From positions 1-49,117 of the forward strand of contig JAWKSZ010000064.1 of NCBI GenBank assembly GCA_041402045.1: a stretch of DNA of 49,117 nucleotides. The letters run 5' to 3'. The position numbers were made by a program, and so were the translations under genes. Each line of letters starts with the position of its first letter. The first letter of the stretch is position 1. This document shows positions 34,214 to 43,418 of the stretch, one piece after another. The notes beneath the pieces are model-generated. The model had not been told where the DNA came from. It saw nothing but the letters and a program-made list of their open reading frames with translations, and ran no database searches. The stretch comes from JAGQRJ01 sp041402045. GTDB lineage: Bacteria > Planctomycetota > J058.

Positions 34214-37062
34214 GCGCCGAGCTCCGGGTGCGGGTGTCGGACCCGGGCGGTGTAGGTCGTGCGCGGGCGGGTGTTCAGCTCAGCCAAGAGCGCGTATTCC
34301 AGGGGCCCCGCCTTGCGCCGGGAGACCTCGCTGTCGGGGTCGCCCACGTCGCCGAACACGATCGCTCGACTGGGGCAGGCTTGCTCGCAGGCGGTTTGAA
34401 CGACGACCTGGCGCTGCCCGCGGGCGCGAGCGGCGCGCTCCGCGACGCGGATTCGCTGCACGCAGTAGCTGCACTTCTCCATGACGCCCCGGGAGCGCAC
34501 CGAGACGTCGGGGTTGTTCGCCAGGGTCGGGGTCGCGGCGGCGTAGTAGTAGAAGTTGAAGCGCCGGACCTTGTAGGGGCAGTTGTTCGAGCAGTAGCGG
34601 GTGCCGATGCAGCGGTTGTAGACCATGGCGTTGAGCCCGTCCTCGCTGTGCTGGGTCGCGCCGGTCGGGCACACCAGCTCGCAGGGGGCGTGCTCGCAGT
34701 GCATGCAAGGCACGGGCTGGTGCTCGAGCTGGACCCCCCCGTCCGGTCCCTGGCGCTGGTAGCGGTCGATCCGGATCCAGTGCAGCTCCCGGCCGGCGCG
34801 GACCTCCGCCGGGCCCACGGTGGGGATCGAGTTCTCGGTCTGGCAGGCCACGACGCACACCCCGCACCCGGTGCACGCCGTGAGGTCGACGCTCATACCC
34901 CATTGCCGCCGTGCCCTGGGGCGCGCGCCGTCGCCCAGGAGCGTCTGTGCGGGGCGGGGGTCCTCCCGCGAGGGCAGCCCGCGCCCGCGGGCCAGGGCCG
35001 CCGCCGTGGCGCTGCGCACGAGCTCGCGGCCGGCGTCGTGGTCGTGGCGCTGCGTGCGAGCCAGCTCCAGGGTGTCCGAGAGCACGCGCAGGCCCAGCCC
35101 GGGACCGCCCCAGTCTGCGCTGTCACGGCGCAGCGGCTGGACGTCCCGCGTCTCCGCGGCGGGCAATGTGGGCGGGCCGGAGTGGGCGAGGCTGACACCG
35201 ACGACGCCCGGCGGGTGCCCGGGCTGGATCAGCGCCGGGAGCTCGACTCGGGCGCCCCCGCGGGACACTTCGAGCAGGCGTCCGTCCTCGATCCCGCGGT
35301 CCGCGGCGTCCTCGGGCGCCAGGAGCGCCGCGCTGCCCCAGGTGAGCTTCGTGATCGGGTCGGGGAGCTCTTGCAGGAGCCGCGAGCGGCCAAAGCGCCC
35401 GTCGTGCAGCCGGCGATCGAGCTGGACGTGGAGCTCGAGCCCCGCGGCCTGGGTGAGCTCCGCGGGCAGCCCGCCCAGGACGCGGGCGAGGTCGGGGGTG
35501 ACGTCCTGGTGCACGCCTGCGCTGCCCGCGACCACGCCGCGCTCCAGCGCCTCGTGCCAGGCGCGCTCGTCCGCCAACCGCTCACGCCAGGTCCCGCGCA
35601 CGAGCTCGAGGTCGGGGCGCGGCGGCGCGTCGTCCAGCAGGCGCAGGATCTGCAGCGCGCTGCGTCGCGCGAGACCCGGCGCGAGCGTCGGCTGCTGCAG
35701 GCCGGCGGTGCCCTCGAACCCGCGGGCGTCCCCCCAGCCCTCGAGCCCGTGGAGCAGCGGCAGGTGCCAGTCGCAGCGGCGCGCGGTGGTGTCGCGGTAG
35801 AGCCCAGCGTGCAGCGTGAGCGGGACGCGCTCCAGGAGCTCGGCCAGCCCTTCGCCTGGGGGGAGGGCCTGGAGCGGGTCGCAGCCCAGGACGAGCAGCG
35901 TCCCGACCCGGCCCGCCTCGACGTCGGCGCGGAGCTGCGCCAGGGAGCGGCACGCGGCGTCAGCCTCGGGGCTCGCGGCCACCGGGTCGATCCACTCCTG
36001 GGTGTGCCCGATGTTGTTCAGGCGCGCGTTGAGCGCGTGGACCAGGGCCTGGAGCGCGGGGGGGGCGTGAGCGCCGGCCACGATGAGGCTCGCCCCGGGG
36101 TGCGCGGCGAGGTCCCGGGCAGCCAGCTCCAGGAAGCGGCGCGCCCCCGGCTCGAGGGGCAGCGCTCGCTCCGGCAGTCCGGGGAGGCCCACGCCGCGGG
36201 CGAGGGCCCAGGCCGCGGCCCAGAGCTGGCTGGGGCGCAGGGCCAGGCGGTGCTCGGCGTGGGCGCCGGTGAGGGTCCAGCTGGACTCGACCGCGTAGAG
36301 CCGGGCGGGCGGTCCGCCGGCGAAGGGCGCGCGGCGCGCGCGCGCGAGGTCGCCGGCGTAGCGCACGCTGCCCGGGCCTCCGAGGAGCGGGTCAGCGTCG
36401 AGGGTCAACACGACCCGGGCGCGATCGAGGCGCAGCACCGGATCCAGCGCGCGGCCAAAGGCCAGGCGGGCGCCAGCGAGGGCGGCCTCGCGTCCGCTGG
36501 GGTCGTAGACGTGCCACCCCAGGCCGAGGCCCTCGCCCAACCGCGCGAGCTCCCGGCGCAGGCTCGGGCTCGTGGTGGGCTCGCTGAGCACGCGCACCTC
36601 CCCAGGCCTCGCGCCGCCGGCCTCGGCCAGGGCCTGGGCGCACGCAGTCCAGCTCGCGCGGGCACCCTGGGCGAACACCGCGTGGGAGCGGGCGGGGTCG
36701 TAGAGCGCCTCTACCTGAGCCTGAGCCTGGCTGCTCGTGGCGCCGAGGCTGGCAGGGTGCTCCGGGTTCCCCTCGACCTTGGTCGGGCGGCCGAGGTGGG
36801 TCTCGATCACGAGCCCGTGCCCCCAGCCCGCGAGCTCGAGGGTCGTCGCGTAGAACGTGGGACGCCCCGGGGTCACGGCCTCCGGCTCCACCACGTAGGG
36901 CAACGCCTCCGGGGGCTCTCCCCCAGGACAGCCGCTGAGGCTCCCCGCTGCCAGGGTCGCCCCCAGGGACTTGAGGAAGCTGCGCCGCGAGAGCGGGGGC
37001 TCGCGCACGTCCTCTCGCCCGACGCCGGTGCCGAGGGTGGGCAAGCGGCGACCGCGGCTCAT
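34210..37062 (-). CDS. actB: ACIII iron-sulfur/molybdopterin-like subunit ActB
   Basis: The 950-residue product starts at ATG 37062 within an ATGA overlap with actA. A twin-arginine-type signal (LSRRSFLKSLGATLAAG, Arg26-Arg27) is followed by a 650-residue domain related to molybdopterin oxidoreductases, without recognisable cofactor ligands, as is usual for ActB. The C-terminal ferredoxin-like domain (about 720-900) has four cysteine groups: CTGCGVCVVAC, CMHCEHAPCELVCP, CIGTRYCSNNCPYKVRRF, and CSYCVQRI with CEQACPSRAIVFGD. These fit three [4Fe-4S] and one [3Fe-4S]-type centres. ActB passes electrons from the ActC quinol site towards ActA and ActE on the periplasmic side. Confidence 0.95.
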   Translation of the reverse strand: MSRGRRLPTLGTGVGREDVREPPLSRRSFLKSLGATLAAGSLSGCPGGEPPEALPYVVEPEAVTPGRPTFYATTLELAGWGHGLVIETHLGRPTKVEGNPEHPASLGATSSQAQAQVEALYDPARSHAVFAQGARASWTACAQALAEAGGARPGEVRVLSEPTTSPSLRRELARLGEGLGLGWHVYDPSGREAALAGARLAFGRALDPVLRLDRARVVLTLDADPLLGGPGSVRYAGDLARARRAPFAGGPPARLYAVESSWTLTGAHAEHRLALRPSQLWAAAWALARGVGLPGLPERALPLEPGARRFLELAARDLAAHPGASLIVAGAHAPPALQALVHALNARLNNIGHTQEWIDPVAASPEADAACRSLAQLRADVEAGRVGTLLVLGCDPLQALPPGEGLAELLERVPLTLHAGLYRDTTARRCDWHLPLLHGLEGWGDARGFEGTAGLQQPTLAPGLARRSALQILRLLDDAPPRPDLELVRGTWRERLADERAWHEALERGVVAGSAGVHQDVTPDLARVLGGLPAELTQAAGLELHVQLDRRLHDGRFGRSRLLQELPDPITKLTWGSAALLAPEDAADRGIEDGRLLEVSRGGARVELPALIQPGHPPGVVGVSLAHSGPPTLPAAETRDVQPLRRDSADWGGPGLGLRVLSDTLELARTQRHDHDAGRELVRSATAAALARGRGLPSREDPRPAQTLLGDGARPRARRQWGMSVDLTACTGCGVCVVACQTENSIPTVGPAEVRAGRELHWIRIDRYQRQGPDGGVQLEHQPVPCMHCEHAPCELVCPTGATQHSEDGLNAMVYNRCIGTRYCSNNCPYKVRRFNFYYYAAATPTLANNPDVSVRSRGVMEKCSYCVQRIRVAERAARARGQRQVVVQTACEQACPSRAIVFGDVGDPDSEVSRRKAGPLEYALLAELNTRPRTTYTARVRHPHPELGA

Positions 37063-37598
37063 CGGTGGCACACCGAACAGTCGCTGAGCCGAGCGGCGCG
37101 CGGCTGCTGGCGGTGGCAGTCCAGGCACCACCCCATGTCGAGGGGCGCCACCTGGGTGATCCGGGGCATGCGCTCGACCGCTCCGTGGCACTCCGAGCAC
37201 TCCAGGCCCGCGCGCACGTGGACCGAGTGGTCGAAGAACACGTGGTCGGGGAGGACGTGGACGCGTCTCCACGCGATCGGGGTGCCCGCGCGCCAGCTCT
37301 CCCGGACGGGCGCCAGCGCCGCAGCGTCGGTGTAGAGCTCGTGGTGGCAATGCATGCAGGTCTCCGTGCTCGGGTATCCGGCCGAAGGAGCGCGCTCCAC
37401 GTGCGGGTGGCAGTATCGGCACTCGAGTCCGAGGCTGCCGACGTGGTGGGCGTGGCTGAAGGGAACGGGTTGTTGCACGACCCTCCCGAGGCCTGGGGTG
37501 CGGGCGTAGGCGGAGAGCCCGAGCGCGAGCGCGCCCACCCCCACTCCGGCCACGGCCAACCTCAGTCGGCGATCCGCTCCCGGCGTGAAGAGTTGCAT
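37059..37598 (-). CDS. actA: ACIII pentaheme cytochrome c subunit ActA
   Basis: ATG 37598 is preceded by a GGGGGGA run; the 179-residue product has an N-terminal membrane anchor (LAVAGVGVGALALGLSAY). It carries five CxxCH sites: CRYCH (60-64), CMHCH (81-85), CSECH (134-138), CLDCH (158-162) and CSVCH (174-178). VPFSHAHHVGSLGLECRYCH and VFFDHSVHVRAGLECSECH supply distal His ligands of the cytochrome c7/NrfH type. It is the first gene of the operon, so its promoter lies in 37599-37871. ActA wires the Fe-S subunit ActB to downstream cytochromes. The five-heme count matches the ActA of characterised ACIII. Confidence 0.95.
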   Translation of the reverse strand: MQLFTPGADRRLRLAVAGVGVGALALGLSAYARTPGLGRVVQQPVPFSHAHHVGSLGLECRYCHPHVERAPSAGYPSTETCMHCHHELYTDAAALAPVRESWRAGTPIAWRRVHVLPDHVFFDHSVHVRAGLECSECHGAVERMPRITQVAPLDMGWCLDCHRQQPRAARLSDCSVCHR

Positions 37599-37871
37599 GC
37601 TCGGTCCCCCCGGAGACGCCTCCGCCCGCAAAATCGCCGCCAGGGCAGGGCTGTGGGCCTTATCGCAGGCGGTCGGTCACGGCTGTCTCCCTGGGTCGAC
37701 AGACCTGTCGCGCGCCAGGGGCGAACGTGGCGCCACGGGACGCCGAGGAGCGTGGCGTCCTGCCCCAGGGACGCGCGATCGAGGCTTGGTCGGCGGACGC
37801 CCCTGACGCTCCCTACAGCGCCCCTCGGGCACACCCTCCAAGCGGCTCGCGCCGTGCGGTAGCCTGACGCC
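37599..37871. promoter_or_regulatory. Divergent promoter region between actA and the FHA-toroid genes
   Basis: This 273-base gap must drive both the act-cox operon (leftward) and the FHA-toroid genes (rightward). It contains GTGGCGCCAC (about 37728-37737), a perfect palindrome, followed by GGACGCC-GAGGAGCGT-GGCGTCC, a 7-bp stem (about 37738-37760), either of which could be an operator. No consensus -35/-10 pair is convincing, and no strong ribosome site precedes the rightward ATG. Confidence 0.45.
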
Positions 37872-40574
37872 ATGCTGCGGATCGGCTTCGACGACGCGAT
37901 CTCTGAGACCCACGCCCTCGAGGGGCGCACCCTCTACCTGTGCTACGTGGAGGGGGGCTGGCGCCTGAGCGATCAGGCCCTGCAGCCCGTCGCCAGCTTC
38001 GTCCCCAGCGGCGAGCGCGCTACCCTGATCCCCCTCGAGCGCAGTTGCCGGGTCTACCTCAACCGCCAGGCGCTCACCGCGGGGGTCTCCTACGACCTGT
38101 TCGCCGGGGACCGGCTCGAGGTCCAGGGGGTGCAGCTCCGGATCGGCGGCGACGGGCCGCGCCGCACGTCCCGGGCCTGGCTTCACGGGCTGGCGCTGTT
38201 CGGGCTGTTCGGCGGGGTGGCCTGGGCGCTGTTCGCCTACCGCGCCGCGCTGGCGCCGCCGCCCGAGCCCCCGCCGGCGGCGCCCAGCGCGCCGGCGCCT
38301 ACGGTCGCTCCGCAGGAGGACCCCGGCGCGCGCCTCGAGCGCGAGCGCACCCTGGCTCGGCGAGCGATCGAGGAGGCGGTCGGCCTGGAGCGCGTGCAGG
38401 CCTTCGCCCGCGCGGCGCAGGTGCTCCAGCAGGCGGCGGAGCGCGTGGAAGACCCGCAGCTCCAGAGCGAGCTCTCCCGACGCCGGAGCGAGCTCCTGGC
38501 CCGCGCCACCGCGGCCCCGGTCGACTCTCGCACGCCGGCGGGCCCGCTGGCGGAGCCGCCCGCCGAGCCCGCGGCGGCCGTGGAGGACGCGACCCCGCTC
38601 GAGGTCGAGGCGCCGGACCCCGCGCCGCCGCCGCGGGTCGTGCGCAAGGTCGAGGCGGATCCGTTCCTGCTCGAGGTCGACGCGGCGATCGAGGCCGGCG
38701 CGCGCCACCTCACCACCGAGCCCTACGGCCCCACGCGCCCGGGCGAGGCCGCGCTCGTCGCCTTCGCGCTCCTGCGCAGCGGGGTCCCGCCCACGGACCC
38801 CACCGTGGTCGCCATGCTCGCGCACCTGGACGGGGTCATGGACACGACCTACGACCTCGCGGTCGCGATCATGGCCCTCGAGGCGCGCTCGATCGTGCGG
38901 GTGCGCCTGGCGCCCTTGCCGGGGGCGACGACGGTCGCGCGCTTCCAACGCCAGACGCCGGGGCAGGCCGACCGCGACCGGATCGCTGGCTGGGCGCAGC
39001 AGCTGATCGCGGGGCAGGGGCCCCACGGCGACTGGGGCTACCCTTGCCCGCCCCTCGCGGGGACCGGGACCGGGGAGGCGCCCCGGCGCAGCCCCCCGAG
39101 CACCGACGACTCCAACACCCAGTTCGCCGTGCTCGCGCTGCACGCCGCCGCGCGGGCCGGAGTCGCGATCCCCGACGCGGTGTGGCGCCGCGTGCTGACC
39201 CACTACCTGGAGACGGCGACGGCGCCCACGCCGGTCGCCGAGGCCGCGACCTGCGAGCTCGACCTCTACGCCCCAGGGTTCCTGCGCGAGGCGGCTCCCG
39301 GCGAGGCGCAGGGCCGCGGCTGGCCCTACAAGGCCTCGGTGGAGCGCGCCAAGCCGACCCTCTCCATGACCGCGGCCGGGCTGAGCTCGCTGGTGATCGC
39401 GGCCGACGCCCTGGTCGAGGCCGGCGCCCTGACCCCCGAAGAGCAGGCCGCCGCCGGCGCGCTGGCCCTGGCCGCCGCGCGCTTCCTCGCGGACCGCTTC
39501 CCGCGCCGAGGCGTGCCCCGGGAGAGCTGGCAGTTCTATTGGCTCTACGGCCTGGAGAAGGCCATGGAGGTCAGCGGGATCGAGCGCCTGGCGGAGCGGG
39601 ACTGGTACCGCGCCGCGGCGGGCTACGTCCTGAAAATGCAGCGCCAGGACGGCTCCTGGGGGCCCGAGATCCAGAGCAGCCTGGCGCTGCTCGTGCTCAA
39701 CCGGGCGACCCTCCGCCTGCACGAGGGCACCCGGGTGCGCGGGGGCGGGGCCGCCCCCGCGGCCCCGCCGCTGCGGGTCGAGGTCGGGGGCGACGAGGTC
39801 GACCTCCCGGCGCGGCTCGCGGCCCTGTCGACCCTGGAGCGCCCGCGGAAGGAGCACACGACCCTGCGCGCCGCGCTGAGGAAGCTGCCCGAGGCGGAGC
39901 GCCCGCGGCTCGTCGCGGCCCTGGCAGCGCTCCTCGCCTGTGAGGAGGCCTCGACGCGGCGCTTCGCCGAGCGCGAGCTCGAGGCGATCACCGGGGAAGA
40001 GCTCGACGTCGAGGGCTACCGCACGTGGGGCCGGCTCTACGGCGCCCTCGCCGGCGCCCAGGCCCTGGACGAGGCGACCGCAGCCGCGGCGCGCGAAGCC
40101 TTGGCCCGCGACGGCGGCGGGCCCTTGATCCGCGCCGCGACGACCGCGGCCACCCGCTGCCAGGCCCTCGCGTTGATTCCGGACCTGGTCGACGCGCTGT
40201 GGCGGGTCGAGGGGGAGGACCACGCCGCGGTGTGCGCGGCCCTGCGCGCGCTGGGTGGGGCGGACCCCGCCAGCGGGATCGCCGCGACGGCCGAGCAGTC
40301 GGCGGCCTGGCGCGGCTGGCTGCGCGACGAGCGACCCGCCCTCGATCGCCGGGTGTGGGTCCACACCTTCGTGACCGCCGCCCCCGGGGCCGTGGAGGCC
40401 CGCGGGCGGCTGGCGGCCCTCGACCCGGAGCAGGTCGTGCCGGAGCTGCTGCGGGCCTACGCCGGCGCGCCGGACGCGACCTGGGTCCCGCCGCTGCTGC
40501 TGGAGCTCACCGGGCTCGAGGCGGAGCCCACCCCGGCGGGCTGGTCCGCGGCCTGGGAGGCGCGCCCGCGGTAG
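37872..40574 (+). CDS. FHA-like / transmembrane / alpha-alpha toroid / HEAT-like protein, paralogue 1
   Basis: The 900-residue product has a first 95 residues resembling the back half of an FHA fold (CRVYLNRQALTAG, then LFAGDRLEVQGVQLRIGG), one transmembrane helix (about 103-122), a Pro/Ala linker and a coiled-coil-like helical segment. About residues 275-620 form repeated helical hairpins of the squalene-cyclase/prenyltransferase type (ALVAFALLRSGVPP; DLAVAIMALEA; DDSNTQFAVLALHAA; LSMTAAGLSSLVIAA; YWLYGLEKAMEVSGI; MQRQDGSWGPEIQSS). Catalytic DxDD of true cyclases is not seen, so it is probably a binding or scaffold toroid outside the cytoplasm. The last 250 residues look like HEAT repeats. 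Partner and ligand are unknown. Two further relatives follow directly. Confidence 0.7.
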   Translation: MLRIGFDDAISETHALEGRTLYLCYVEGGWRLSDQALQPVASFVPSGERATLIPLERSCRVYLNRQALTAGVSYDLFAGDRLEVQGVQLRIGGDGPRRTSRAWLHGLALFGLFGGVAWALFAYRAALAPPPEPPPAAPSAPAPTVAPQEDPGARLERERTLARRAIEEAVGLERVQAFARAAQVLQQAAERVEDPQLQSELSRRRSELLARATAAPVDSRTPAGPLAEPPAEPAAAVEDATPLEVEAPDPAPPPRVVRKVEADPFLLEVDAAIEAGARHLTTEPYGPTRPGEAALVAFALLRSGVPPTDPTVVAMLAHLDGVMDTTYDLAVAIMALEARSIVRVRLAPLPGATTVARFQRQTPGQADRDRIAGWAQQLIAGQGPHGDWGYPCPPLAGTGTGEAPRRSPPSTDDSNTQFAVLALHAAARAGVAIPDAVWRRVLTHYLETATAPTPVAEAATCELDLYAPGFLREAAPGEAQGRGWPYKASVERAKPTLSMTAAGLSSLVIAADALVEAGALTPEEQAAAGALALAAARFLADRFPRRGVPRESWQFYWLYGLEKAMEVSGIERLAERDWYRAAAGYVLKMQRQDGSWGPEIQSSLALLVLNRATLRLHEGTRVRGGGAAPAAPPLRVEVGGDEVDLPARLAALSTLERPRKEHTTLRAALRKLPEAERPRLVAALAALLACEEASTRRFAERELEAITGEELDVEGYRTWGRLYGALAGAQALDEATAAAAREALARDGGGPLIRAATTAATRCQALALIPDLVDALWRVEGEDHAAVCAALRALGGADPASGIAATAEQSAAWRGWLRDERPALDRRVWVHTFVTAAPGAVEARGRLAALDPEQVVPELLRAYAGAPDATWVPPLLLELTGLEAEPTPAGWSAAWEARPR

Positions 40575-40701
40575 GCCCCCCGCCGGGTCGGGTTGACACT
40601 TTACGCCGCCTTCGCAGGCAGCCATGGGAGTTGAAGCGCTCCGCGAGCTGGCCCTCGCTTTGCACTCCGTGGACCGAGGGAAGGAGCGACGCGAGCGTCC
40701 C

Positions 40702-43287
40702 GTGAACTCAGCCCCCCTGCGAGTGACCCTGGAAGGCCACCCCCGCGCGCACCCCTTGCAGGGGGCGAGCCTGTTCTTGGGGACCGATCCGCGAGGGCGC
40801 TGGGTGCTGGGGCGCGAGGTGGCGCACCCCGCAGCGACCTTGATCCCGGGAGACGGCCGCCCGGTCCTCGTGCCCCTGGGCGGCGACGTGTTCCTCGATC
40901 GTCGTCGGCTGCGGGCGGGCAACGCGGTCCGCTTGCGGGGTGGCGAGCGGGTGCGGATCGGACGCGCGGTGGCCCACGTGCGCCGCAGCGACGGGCGAGA
41001 CCCGCGCCGCTGGGGGGGCCTCGCGGTCGGGCTCCTGGCCCTCGGGGTCTGCGCCGCGGTCGGTGGTGTGCTGGGCTTCAGGGACGGCTCGCCTGGCGCC
41101 GGCGACGAGGCCCCTGCGCTCGACGCGCCCGTCGAGCCAAGCCCGACCGCGGGCGCGACGCTGCCTGTCGAGCCCGCTCCCGAGCCCGTCCGACGCGACC
41201 CGGTTCAGGCGGCGCTGGCCGAGGCGGAGGGGTTGGCGCGGATCGGCGCAGCGGACGAGGCGCGACGCGTGCTCCTCGCGGCCCTCGGCGAGCAGCGCGA
41301 GAGCGACGCGCGAGCCCCGATCCTCCAGGCCCTGGCGAGGCTCGGGGCGCGAGCGTCCTCGGCTGTGGGCCCCGAGCCGCAGGGGCCCCTCGACCGGGCC
41401 AGGGAAGAGGCGTCGGTCCCCTTCGCCCCCGCGCCGGAGGCGGCGCAGGTCCCGGTCCCGGCGCCGCCGGGGGAGGTCGCCTCCGAGCCGGAGCCGCTGC
41501 CCGAGCCCGAGCCGGAGCCGCTGCCCGAGCCCGAGCCCGAGCCGCCGGCCGAGCCCGAGGCGCTGGGCGCGCGGGCGCCGCTCCCGGAGCCGCCGCCGCC
41601 GCCCGATCCGCTCCAGGGCCAGGTCGAGCGCGCGATCCAGCAAGGCACCGCCGTGCTCCTCGCCGCCGAGGTCCCGACCCGCGCGGGCGCCGCGGCCCTC
41701 GAGGCCTTCGCCTTGCTGCGCAGCGGGACGCACCCTCAGCACCCGGCGGTGACCCAACGCTTCGCCCTGTTCGAAGCCCAGGACGTAGGGAAGACCTACG
41801 ACCTGGCGCTGGGGATCATGGCCTACGAGGCGGCGTCCCTCGAGCGCCTCGCGCCGGCGGGGGGCAGCGGCTCCCGTCCGCGCTACGCCCGCAAGCAGCT
41901 CGGCGGTCAGGCCCGGCGCGGGATCCAGGCCCTGGCCCAGCGCCTGCTCGCGGGGCAGGGCGAGCATGGCTGGGGCTACGACTGCCCGCACCCGGGCAGC
42001 CGCAGCAGGGCCCCGAGCTACCAGCGCTGCGACAACAGCAACACCCAGTTCGCGGTCCTTGGGCTGCACGCGGCGCAGCGCTGCGGGGTCGAGGTCCCGC
42101 GTCAGGCCTGGGAGCGGGTGCTGCGCCACTTCGTGGAGGACGCGGTCCCGCCGAGCGCCGGGGAGCCCCTCGCCCTGAGCTGGACCGACGAGCGGCCGCC
42201 GTTCCTCGCGCCGCCGGAGGACGCCGAGGCTACGCGCTCTCGCAGAGGCCCGGGGAGCGAGACGAGCGAGCGGCGCGGCTGGGGCTACGGCGGGCGGCAG
42301 GGCGAGCGCTTGTCCATGACCTGCGCCGGGCTGAGCAGCCTGGCGATCGCCGCCCACGCCCTCGAAGAGCGCGGCGCCCTGGGCGAGCGCGACGCCGAGG
42401 AGGCTCGCCGGCTGGTGCTGGCCGGCCTGCGCCAGGTCCCGCGCCGCTTGAGCGAGGACGGCCTGCTCTCCCAGGGCTGGGGCTACTACACGGTCTACAG
42501 CCTGGAGAAGGCCATGGACGTGTGCGGGGTGCAGGCGCTGAACGCCGTGGACTGGTGGCGGGTCGCCGCGTCGGGCCTCGTCGCGCGCCAGAAACCGGCC
42601 GGTGGCTGGGGCCAGGGTACGGACACCGCCTTCGCGCTGCTCGTGCTCAACCGGGCGACCTTGGGGCTGGGCGAGGAGACCCGAGTGCGCGGCGGGGGCG
42701 GCGGCGGCGTCGCGGTCGATCCGCTCCTGGTCCGGGTTGGACGAAAGCGCGTCTACCTCCCGGGGGTCCTCGCGACCCTGGTCCGCGAGCCGTCGGGCAA
42801 GCTGCGGCGCCAGGCGCAGCGCGCCCTGCAGGAGGTGACCCCCGCCAGCCGTCCCCATCTGGTGGGGGACCTGACCCCGCTCCTGGACTCGAGCTCGCGC
42901 ACCACCCGGACCTGGGCCGCGCGGGTGCTGCGGGAGATCACCGAGGAGCGCCTCGACGCCGAGGGCTACGCGACCTGGGCCCAGCGCTTCCAGCTCCTGG
43001 ACCGGGTGCAGGCGCCGATCGCCCCGGAGACCCTGGCCACGATCCGCTCGACCTTGCGCGAGGCACCCGACGGCCCGTTGCTGCGCGCGGCGGCGGTGGC
43101 CTGCGTGCGCGGGCAAGCCGAGCAGGCCCTGGGTGCCTTGGTCGACGCCCTGGGCAGGGTCGAGGACGCGGGCACCCAGCGCGAGCTCTGCGCCGCGCTG
43201 CGCCTGCTCACGGGGGAGGACCCGGCAGAGGACGCGGCGGACGCCGCGGCGGCCTGGCGGGCCTGGCTCGGCGAGCGCGGGGAGTGA
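40702..43287 (+). CDS. FHA-like / transmembrane / alpha-alpha toroid / HEAT-like protein, paralogue 2
   Basis: I prefer GTG 40702, which gives an N-terminus that aligns with paralogue 1; an ATG at 40624 has no ribosome site. The 861-residue product repeats the whole plan: FHA-like head (GGDVFLDRRRLRAGN, then RGGERVRIGRAV), one helix (about 107-127) and a Pro/Glu-rich stalk with a duplicated LPEPEPEP unit (about 265-295). The toroid (FALLRSGTHPQHP; DLALGIMAYEA; DNSNTQFAVLGLHAA; LSMTCAGLSSLAIAA; TVYSLEKAMDVCGV; FALLVLNRATLGLG) precedes a HEAT-like end. The shared phrases show it arose by duplication. TTGACA at 40593-40598 is a possible -35 box, though no matching -10 is visible. The stiff charged stalk suggests the toroid is held away from the membrane. 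Confidence 0.7.
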   Translation: MNSAPLRVTLEGHPRAHPLQGASLFLGTDPRGRWVLGREVAHPAATLIPGDGRPVLVPLGGDVFLDRRRLRAGNAVRLRGGERVRIGRAVAHVRRSDGRDPRRWGGLAVGLLALGVCAAVGGVLGFRDGSPGAGDEAPALDAPVEPSPTAGATLPVEPAPEPVRRDPVQAALAEAEGLARIGAADEARRVLLAALGEQRESDARAPILQALARLGARASSAVGPEPQGPLDRAREEASVPFAPAPEAAQVPVPAPPGEVASEPEPLPEPEPEPLPEPEPEPPAEPEALGARAPLPEPPPPPDPLQGQVERAIQQGTAVLLAAEVPTRAGAAALEAFALLRSGTHPQHPAVTQRFALFEAQDVGKTYDLALGIMAYEAASLERLAPAGGSGSRPRYARKQLGGQARRGIQALAQRLLAGQGEHGWGYDCPHPGSRSRAPSYQRCDNSNTQFAVLGLHAAQRCGVEVPRQAWERVLRHFVEDAVPPSAGEPLALSWTDERPPFLAPPEDAEATRSRRGPGSETSERRGWGYGGRQGERLSMTCAGLSSLAIAAHALEERGALGERDAEEARRLVLAGLRQVPRRLSEDGLLSQGWGYYTVYSLEKAMDVCGVQALNAVDWWRVAASGLVARQKPAGGWGQGTDTAFALLVLNRATLGLGEETRVRGGGGGGVAVDPLLVRVGRKRVYLPGVLATLVREPSGKLRRQAQRALQEVTPASRPHLVGDLTPLLDSSSRTTRTWAARVLREITEERLDAEGYATWAQRFQLLDRVQAPIAPETLATIRSTLREAPDGPLLRAAAVACVRGQAEQALGALVDALGRVEDAGTQRELCAALRLLTGEDPAEDAADAAAAWRAWLGERGE

Positions 43288-43418
43288 AGGTGTCGGCCAC
43301 GCCGACGCTCCCGTGTCGGGGGAGCCGACGGCCGCCGCTCCCCGCGACGCCTCGCCTCGAGTTGTGGCGCTCCGTGCTCCGGACTCCGGCGTGCTCTAGC
43401 TCCAGCGGAGGAGCTCAC

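Noticed and set aside
40624..40701. ATG 40624 as start of toroid paralogue 2
   Set aside because: It has no ribosome site, and the extra 26 residues do not align with paralogue 1. A possible TTGACA box lies too close upstream.
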